From: Agelaius tricolor
Lineage: Eukaryota > Chordata > Aves > Passeriformes > Icteridae
Length of the DNA stretch: 64,000 nt
Assembly: GCA_023055355.1 (NCBI GenBank)
Contig: JALJCS010000004.1
Location: forward strand, 19,308,244 to 19,372,243
Direction: 5' to 3'
A program made the translations under genes and the position numbers. A model generated the notes under the pieces. The model had not been told where the DNA came from, made no database searches, and was given only the letters and a program-made list of their open reading frames with translations. Positions 60,721 through 64,000 of the stretch are shown piece by piece (the stretch's first letter is position 1; each line of letters opens with the position of its first letter).

Positions 60721-62806
60721 CTGTAAAGATGACAAAGACAGAGATGATGTAAAATATTTATTTCAAACAGGAACATCCAGCCAAGATAGTAATACTCACT
60801 TGATCTTGTGTATAATAGGAGCAATTGCATGCAACATCTTTGTCTTAAAAAGTCACTCAGACACTACTTTCAAATTTCATCAACTTTCATGGAAATCTCC
60901 AGTATTGGGTCAGCACTATAGCGTTAATAGCATACCTCTGACAAGTAATCAGAAGCATGCTTAGGATAAAAGGTTACAAAATTTACTGTGTTTTCATACA
61001 GAAAATGTGGACAGAACATGATATAAAGCCTCACCATGTTCATCCTGCAACTAATGAAAAATACAGGCCAGCAGGTCACACTTTTGCCCATATGCTGGTT
61101 TCTATGAATTAGGTATGTCTGTGGTAGGCAGTACATCTCCATGTATTGTTTTTCAGCAGTAATTAATACTGTGGGGAGCAGGAGAAAGACCAGCTCCTCG
61201 TCAAAAGACTCTTGCAAGTTGTCCCAATGAAATCAATTTAATGACAGTGTTTTGTGGAGGAACTTTTGTTTTATTTCCCCTGGCTTTTCCTAGTGCAATA
61301 GAAATTTTGTGTCTGTGCCTTTATTCTTTATATTAGGGAGAAGACAAAGAGCATAGCAAATTGATGAAACAAATTTGTCTTATTTGACTGGAAGGGTCCA
61401 TTCTTAAAACACTGTTGGCAGGCTATGCTTATCAGGCCCATGCGGTTTGTTTGAATTCAGGTAAAAATATTAAGTAAGGCTTCAGTTTACTGTCAACTCA
61501 TCTTTATTAATCATAGATTGTTGTAATGGTATTGCAGACAATGATAATTCACAGAGGTTCTTTGACACCACAGGCATTGAAATCATGAGAGTATTAGTTT
61601 ACTGATGCAGGGTTTGTCCTGACATTTTTTAGTCTTCTGAATGCACATGAGCCCAAAGTCAAGCAAAGAAGATCTCATTTTTTATTGTCTGATTATGATA
61701 TTCTAGCATCAAATCTGACAACTCAGTACAAAATGGAGAAGGAAAAATGTAGAAAGGGAATAATTTGAAGCTACGGGAATATAGGTTACAGGGGAAAAAA
61801 AGGTCTATAAGTTGAGAGGGTATCCTTCCTTAAAAGAAAAATATCCTCTTAGGAACTCTTTGAAGTTAGTTAAATCTCTGCTCAGATCCCTTGGGAGAAA
61901 ACAGCAAGCTTATGTTGTTTGTTGAGAATTACTAATACAAGTTAAGACCAGTGCTGCTGTCAGAATAATCTGTGATTACACCATGTCCCAGAAAAGTCTT
62001 TTTGCCCAGCAAAAAAGACCTTGTGAAAGTTAGGAGTGAATGAGTTTTCTGTGAAGTTTATTCCGCCTTAGGAATTTCTTCTCCCAGATAAATAAATAAT
62101 CTTGAATATTTTTTTAATAAACTTTAGGTAATATGCCTGGGTTTTTTCACTTAAGGCTAGGTAAAGTTTCATAAACCAAGTTGCTGCAGCATTCTAGAGT
62201 GAGTAGTTAAGCTCAGGGATAAGAAAAGTGGTTTCTCAGCTAGCAAGTCCCATTAAAGGGATCAGAAGGATTTTTTAAAAACTAGTTCAAAGTGGTTATC
62301 TAAACTGGGAGAATGAGTTTATGTGCATACATTTGTATTTCCTTCAGAGTAGAAGGGGAGGATTATCAATATGGTTTTTGAATTTTACCAATATTTTTCT
62401 TCTTTACTAACAGAGTTTATCAGGCTCTTTGAGTAACTTAAATACTTTAGTTCACCTTCTCCTCCCCATCTACCCTCCTGAGAGTTACTGCTGCCAATTC
62501 CATATGGTGAATTCCCTGTGCTGAGTATGTGGTGAACTTCCGAAAAAACCAATGTCTAGACAAAATGACAAATTATTATGAAAGCAGCAAAAAATATGTT
62601 TTGTCAACTGACTGTCATCAACGAGGTAGTAAAATTAGCTTTTGTTCTCAGACCCAGTCCATCAATAACAGAAATATTTGTATGCAAAAATACTTGATGT
62701 GTATTCCAAATGTGACTTTCTATCAACAGTGTCCCTTGGAAGCTTTTTACTTTCTAAATTCACTTAAGAGTTCCTATACCTGTCATTGAATTAAAACATA
62801 AACTAC
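60721..62806 (-). other. LRRC2: LRRC2 intron
   Basis: This 2.09 kb GT-AG intron interrupts an Arg codon between the two LRR exons. I see no repeat family, RNA gene or alternative exon in it. Confidence 0.8.
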
Positions 62807-62952
62807 CTGTCTATGTCTTCCGGGAGATCTTTCAGGCTGTTGCTGCTAATATCCAACCACTGCAAATTAGACATCCGGAGTACACAAATTGGAATAGAAT
62901 GGAACTTGTTTGCCGACACATCCACATATGTGAGCTGTTTCAGGTTACTTAG
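62807..62952 (-). CDS. LRRC2: LRRC2 internal coding exon (two LRR units)
   Basis: This minus-strand exon encodes 48 codons plus two bases of a split Arg codon. It carries two leucine-rich repeats of the LxxLxLxxNxLxxLP type: [15 protein letters not shown], then [15 protein letters not shown]. The acceptor reads tttctag before CTAAGTAAC, and the donor reads ACAG/gtag. The last two bases (AG) combine with the first G of the next exon to restore Arg. LRRC2 is an intracellular LRR protein reported from heart and skeletal muscle and linked to mitochondria; that is family knowledge, not visible here. The motif order, the [15 protein letters not shown] segment and the C-terminal exons favour LRRC2. 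LRRC39 is the main alternative. Upstream exons would lie above 64,000, so the gene is partial in this window. Confidence 0.88.
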
Positions 62953-64000
62953 CTAGAAAGAAGTGGTGCTTTATTTTAGTTACTTTTTGCAAATACAAGA
63001 AGACATTTCATTCATCAACCATTTTTATTCCTCTAAAAGCACTTAGAAAGATAAGAATTCTTTTTTTTTTACTCAGCCATTTTCCAGCCTTGTCTCCTAG
63101 TCATCATTTTATAAAAAAAGTAATTCAGAAATCCCTACCCTCCCAAATTGTTCATCAACTTTCCCACAGCATCAGAGGACTGGATGAAATTTTTATTCTT
63201 TAAAATCCTACAGGTTTAGATGACAGGTCTGGAACCAGAAAATTAGTTGGTTCTGAGGTAATAAAAGACAATTTTTATAACTAATAGGTTACCATTCTCA
63301 AAATCAAAGATGTGATAACCCCTATCAAAATGACAAAGATTGCCTTCACTATAACTCTACTGTGCACTGTGTATTACTAGCACATGATTAGAAAATTAAA
63401 CTATCAATTTAAGCCAACAGATAATTAGGTCCAATATTTTTCAAAGATCTGTAAAAACACATCTTCCATACTGCAAACTAAATATATAATAAATTACAAT
63501 AGATAATTTTTTGAAATAATTTTCAAAATAATTCTATTTTTATGTAGTAAACACTAAATGCAATGAAGATTAAGTACAAATGTAAAATATACCTGTTAAA
63601 GAAATTAATATGTTGAATTGAGTTCTATGTGTAGTGAATCAATCATGCACTCTACCAATGTTCATAAAACCATGCAGCTAGCTAAAGTGAATGTCAAAGG
63701 AGTATAAAAGTTAACAAAAAAAGTGTTATAGAATAGAAATTGTATTTCTGAAGTTCTAATCATCAGTCACCATCACAATCAAACTCTACAGATCATGATA
63801 CAGAAAAAAAGTAGCAAAAAAATGCCCTTGGCCTTTACCTGATGGTACCTTAGAATACAGAAAAAACCCTCTAACCAAACACATTTATCACTTCCAAGGC
63901 AAGCAGAACACATGCAAAAGATAAAATATGAACAAATGATAAAGTAATAAAGTACATTATGAATCCTTGACAATTATTTTTTAATTATTAAGAATTAAGA
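62953..64000 (-). other. LRRC2: Upstream LRRC2 intron, truncated by the window edge
   Basis: I scanned the minus strand above the 62952 acceptor for another LRR exon and found none. The 64-codon minus-strand frame at 63779-63973 is hydrophobic and Cys-rich but lacks LRR spacing and is probably chance. The next upstream exon should lie beyond 64,000. Confidence 0.7.

Noticed and set aside
63779..63973. Possible upstream LRRC2 exon on the minus strand
   Set aside because: The peptide lacks LRR spacing and does not join in phase to the 62952 acceptor with a plausible donor.
1..64000. tRNA, rRNA or snoRNA genes
   Set aside because: No cloverleaf with A and B boxes, ribosomal segment or box C/D pair was recognised by eye; a covariance-model search would be needed to exclude diverged copies.

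Overview
This window is vertebrate nuclear DNA, almost certainly from a bird and probably a songbird (passerine). The base composition is AT-rich with one GC-rich island, and coding exons are small and separated by GT-AG introns. The recognisable repeats are avian: CR1 LINE copies with octamer-like tails, and several avian endogenous-retrovirus LTRs. One LTR (53658-54073) belongs to a family I associate with songbird genomes, which is the main reason for suggesting a passerine. No bacterial, plasmid or phage features are present.

The only protein-coding gene I can support is the 3' half of a leucine-rich-repeat gene on the minus strand, between about 57.1 kb and the right edge. Four coding exons (62952-62807, 60720-60565, 58750-58614, 57183-57134) join in phase into about 161 C-terminal residues: four LRR units, a charged segment and a short tail ending in SLQL. 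The combination matches LRRC2 better than its paralogue LRRC39. The 5' exons lie beyond 64,000.

The first 57 kb look like intergenic DNA with no convincing exon. They hold: a CR1 copy with a recognisable reverse-transcriptase domain (4.2-5.8 kb); an LTR (24.6-25.1 kb); a CR1 tail fragment with an AGAAT microsatellite (29.9-30.1 kb); an unexplained GC-rich block (30.1-31.3 kb); small CR1 tails (35.1 and 43.5 kb); a minus-strand CR1 split by a solo LTR (40.8-42.0 kb); a further LTR (42.7-43.2 kb); and a long, decayed CR1 interrupted by another LTR (51.7-54.8 kb). Each split gives a relative age: CR1 first, LTR second. A third member of the LTR group seen at 24.6 and 42.7 kb lies in a LRRC2 intron, in the same orientation as the gene.

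I do not see an undescribed biological system. The observations most worth checking are the same-strand LTR promoter inside LRRC2, a four-unit heat-shock-element match at 17.8 kb, paired hairpins at 46.1 kb, two CTCF-like motifs, and the GC-rich block. Repeat family names, element edges and dates are pattern recognition from memory and were not checked by any search.
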